From positions 5,237 to 69,236 of the forward strand of contig JBDNJM010000191.1 of the NCBI GenBank assembly GCA_041687755.1: a stretch of 64,000 nt of DNA. Direction: 5' to 3'. A program made the translations under genes and the position numbers. The DNA is from JBDNJM01 sp041687755. Its GTDB lineage: Bacteria; Planctomycetota; UBA1135; GCA-002686595. The stretch's first letter is position 1. Each line of letters begins with the position of its first letter. The notes under the pieces were generated by a model. The model searched no databases. It was not told where the DNA came from and saw only the letters and a program-made list of their open reading frames with translations. Below are positions 60,594 to 64,000 of this stretch, piece after piece.

Positions 60594-60935
60594 ATGAGCG
60601 CCGACAAGAGTCCCGAGACCCCTCCTGCGAAGGACGGCAAGCCGAAGATCGAGAAGCCCGACGGGATGCAGGCGGCGACGCTGGAGTTCTTGGGCGGGCT
60701 CGACGAGTTCAAGCGCCGCCAACTGCTCTCGCAGCTGCCCTACGAGCGCGTTCCGGAAGTGCTCAAGGAGCTGGGCTACAAGTCGCCGGTGCGCGGCAAG
60801 AACAAGGAACTAGCCGCGTTCCTGGCCGCGCTCGACGCGTACAAGGACCAGCACGGTCGCCTGTTCCCGAACTGGAGCGAGGTCTTCAGCGTCGTGCTCG
60901 AGATGGGTTACTCGCGCGACTCGAAGGCGGCCTGA
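60594..60935 (+). CDS. Small hypothetical protein
   Basis: The 113-aa protein starts MSADKSPETPPAKDGKPKIE, a charged disordered head, followed by a helical domain (QAATLEFLGGLDEFKRRQLL, PYERVPEVLKELGYKSPVRG, LAAFLAALDAYKDQHGRLFP). No signal peptide or known motif is seen. It is Lys-rich compared with its neighbours. Its end overlaps the end of the convergent GTPase gene by 28 bp. Good start context and clear amino-acid periodicity support it as real. Function is unknown. Confidence 0.6.
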   Translation: MSADKSPETPPAKDGKPKIEKPDGMQAATLEFLGGLDEFKRRQLLSQLPYERVPEVLKELGYKSPVRGKNKELAAFLAALDAYKDQHGRLFPNWSEVFSVVLEMGYSRDSKAA

Positions 60936-61927
60936 AGCTTCGCCCAGCCGGCCTCGAGCTCTTCGATGTCGAGGTCGCGGCCGATCAGCACCAGCGCGGA
61001 GACTGCAGGCGGCGCCATGTCGCCCGGCCCGATCTCGAGCCACTGGTGCACGGCCTGCACCACGACGGCTTCGGGTCGTCCGCTGCAGCGCAGCACGCCC
61101 TTGATGCGGAAGATCTCGCGGTCGCGTCGGATGCTCAGGTGCCGCAGCCAGATCTTGAGGGCGTGCAGGTCGATCGGTCGCTCCGACTGGAGCGCCACGG
61201 TGACGACGCCGCTCGTGTGTACCGCCGGTTCGATCAGCGGCGCCGAAGTGGCAGCGCCCGCGGCCGCAACCGGCGCCAGCCTCCACTCTTCGGCGGAATC
61301 GGTGCGCAGCTCCAGCAACGAGCGCGTGTCCACCTCGGCCCGCTCGCAGGGCACGAGGCGCGCCGTCGGATTCACAGCCCTCACACAGGCCTCGGCGTGC
61401 TCCTGCCCGGCCGTGTCCACCCGGTCGATGTGGTTGAGCACAACGACGTCCGCATAGCCCAGCTGTTCCGGAACTTCGGGGTGTCGCTCTAGCTGCTCCG
61501 GGAGCAGCCCCGCATGCGCCAGGCACACCACGCCGTCCACGCGCGTGGCCTCGGCCAATCCACCTTCGAGGCGGAACGTCTGCAGCACGGGGCCCGGCGA
61601 GGCGAGGCCTGAGGCCTCGATCACGATGCGGTTGAAGGAGAGCTTGCCGAACAGGCGTCGCTTGCGGCGCTTTAGCAGGCGCTTGACGGTCTGCACAAGG
61701 TCGCCGCGAACGGTGCAGCAGATGCAGCCGCTGGCGAGTTGCACCACGTCCTCGTCGGCCCCGACGACGAGGCTCCCGTCGATGGGCACGTCGCCGAACT
61801 CATTGACGATCACCGCGACGCCAGCGCCCTCCTTGCCCGCCAAGATGCGGTTCAAGAGCGTCGTTTTGCCGGCGCCCAGGAACCCGGTCAGCAGGGTGAC
61901 GGGTAGGCGTGCATCGGTGTCAGCCAT
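60908..61927 (-). CDS. CobW/COG0523-family GTPase metallochaperone
   Basis: The 339-aa P-loop GTPase has Walker A in LLTGFLGAGKTTLLNRIL, the family metal-binding CxCC in LASGCICCTVRGDL, IVIEASGLASPGPVL and VLNHIDRVDTAG (NKxD variant NHID). The C-terminal domain (SIRRDREIFRIKGVLRCSGR, LVLIGRDLDIEELEAGWAKL) is also typical. Such proteins deliver zinc or other metals to client enzymes. There is no visible Zur or cobalamin element and no cobalamin genes nearby, so the metal is unknown. It lies downstream of glyA on the same strand with a 30-nt gap. Confidence 0.88.
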   Translation of the reverse strand: MADTDARLPVTLLTGFLGAGKTTLLNRILAGKEGAGVAVIVNEFGDVPIDGSLVVGADEDVVQLASGCICCTVRGDLVQTVKRLLKRRKRRLFGKLSFNRIVIEASGLASPGPVLQTFRLEGGLAEATRVDGVVCLAHAGLLPEQLERHPEVPEQLGYADVVVLNHIDRVDTAGQEHAEACVRAVNPTARLVPCERAEVDTRSLLELRTDSAEEWRLAPVAAAGAATSAPLIEPAVHTSGVVTVALQSERPIDLHALKIWLRHLSIRRDREIFRIKGVLRCSGRPEAVVVQAVHQWLEIGPGDMAPPAVSALVLIGRDLDIEELEAGWAKLQAAFESRE

Positions 61928-61957
61928 CGCTTCAGTCCGGACTGGGATCGGCGGAGA

Positions 61958-63202
<1,245 letters not shown>

Positions 63203-63542
63203 GGTACGGCTAAGGGTTGTGGTCGGTGGCTTGGGAGGCGGGCGGCCCGCGGAGGCCCCCACGGAGGGCCCCGTCCGGGGGGATCGTTCGGGGGACTCGA
63301 GACCTGAGGTTCGGGCGCACACGGGCGGGGCCGGGATCTTAAGCCGGGCGTGAGGTCGGCGCCTCCCCCGCTTCCGCTCCCGGCCCCACTTCGGAGGGCC
63401 GCGGGTCGGCCGCAGCTCGTGGTTCGCTCGGCCACGCGCCTCGCGTTCGCGCCCTCAAACGCATCCGAGCCCGGCCCCCGGGGAAGGAGACCGGGCTCGG
63501 ATCGCGGCGTGCGCGCGGCCTCGAAGACCGTGTGGTTGCCCG
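63203..63542. other. Region upstream of glyA with a strong stem-loop
   Basis: No gene is supported. It should hold the glyA promoter (minus strand). It contains the 12-bp hairpin at 63463-63502 and then passes into the IS3-type fragment. Confidence 0.4.
63463..63502. terminator. 12-bp perfect stem-loop near the IS fragment
   Basis: ATCCGAGCCCGG (63463-63474) pairs with CCGGGCTCGGAT (63491-63502), loop 16 nt. No U-tract follows on either strand. It resembles the aroA hairpin (shared GAGCCCGG-like core) and could be the terminator of a gene now replaced by the IS fragment. Confidence 0.35.
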
Positions 63543-64000
63543 TCTCGTCGGCGCGCCGTGGAGCAGGAGGGGCAAAAGCCCCCTATGTACCCGATCACCC
63601 TGATGGGTCGCGTCCTGAAGGTCTCGACCAGCGGTTACTACAAGTGGCCGGCCTCGCACGCCCTGAGCGAGTCGGCATGGAGCGACGCCGATCTGCTCAC
63701 AAAGATTGGGGCGATCCACGCGGATGCGTGAGGCACCCACGGGAGTCCGAGGATCCACGCGGAACTGCGCAGGGTGGACGTCTGGGTCAGCAGGAAGCGC
63801 GTCGCGCGGCTCATGCGGCAGCATGGTTTGACGGCAAGGTCCGCCGGCGATTCGTCGTGACGAAGGACTCGGCGCACAGCTTGCCGGTGGCGCCGAACCT
63901 CCTCGATCGCGACTTCTGGCCGGCGAGGCTCGACCAGGCCTGGGTTGGCGACATCACCTACATCTGGACGCAAAGGGGCTGGGCGCACTTGGCCGTCATC
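63543..64000 (+). pseudogene. Decayed IS3-family OrfB transposase (runs off right edge)
   Basis: The plus strand encodes RRAVEQEGQ, then GRVLKVSTSGYYKWPASHAL and LLTKIGAIHADA, then TGA at 63729-63731, then GTHGSPRIHAELRR in the same frame, a typical IS3 OrfB segment. Near 63831-63850 the frame shifts, and RRRFVVTKDSAHSLPVAPNL, DRDFWPARLDQAW and VGDITYIWTQRGWAHLAVI continue, the last with the first catalytic Asp (DITYI). So there is one nonsense codon and one frameshift before the edge. No orfA is visible upstream. It is a different copy or type from the left-edge element. Confidence 0.75.

Noticed and set aside
63203..63462. Glycine riboswitch upstream of glyA
   Set aside because: I could not find the conserved tandem aptamer cores; the region is only GC-rich with short fortuitous stems.

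Overview
The window is about 64 kb of very GC-rich bacterial chromosome, roughly 70% G+C by eye and with strong G/C preference at third codon positions. Several traits point to Planctomycetota: exported HEAT-repeat proteins with Gly/Pro/Thr-rich linkers, a tandem-duplicated UvrA, an XPB-type helicase beside its usual partner, two adjacent GNAT proteins, a giant carboxypeptidase-regulatory-domain protein and a single-subunit sdhCAB complex. This is an inference from gene content; there is no rRNA and I found no tRNA.

Layout. 0-2.5 kb is an accessory strip: an IS3-family element runs off the left edge, then a truncated ribbon-helix-helix-like gene, an 18/19-bp inverted repeat and short direct repeats. 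2.5-7.4 kb has a small Cys/Gly-Pro-rich protein, a histidine phosphatase and the sdhCAB operon. 7.9-12.6 kb holds two paralogous exported HEAT-repeat proteins. 12.8-18.6 kb (minus) holds a small lipoprotein-like gene, a membrane-fused spermidine-synthase-like protein, a secreted esterase-fold protein, a TPR-like protein and purM. 19-23 kb (plus) is dxr-rseP-ubiA. 23.2-28.6 kb has cca, a small membrane protein, a HEAT lipoprotein and a TolC-like protein.

The most distinctive block is 28.7-43.1 kb on the minus strand. It is a nearly gapless chain, mostly with ATGA-type overlaps: double UvrA, XPB helicase, helicase-associated partner, thiE, a lysine-free S26-like protein, thiL, tsaE, an ECF sigma factor and a one-TM protein that may be its anti-sigma factor. 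Excision repair, thiamine synthesis, tRNA t6A modification and transcriptional control may therefore be co-transcribed.

43.6-47 kb encodes a 1146-aa repeat protein of the carboxypeptidase regulatory fold. 47.1-50.3 kb is a decay zone: a GNAT gene with an in-frame TAA, a 5'-truncated second GNAT gene, a tyrosine-recombinase pseudogene with two in-frame stops and an ISL3-like transposase fragment. 50.3-63.2 kb is ordinary chromosome: dacB/PBP4, M28 aminopeptidase, beta-lactamase-fold hydrolase, galE, an isochorismatase-like protein without a catalytic cysteine, aroA, purC, mtnA, a COG0523 GTPase and glyA. The right edge is a decayed IS3-type orfB. No CRISPR array, defence island or biosynthetic cluster was recognised.
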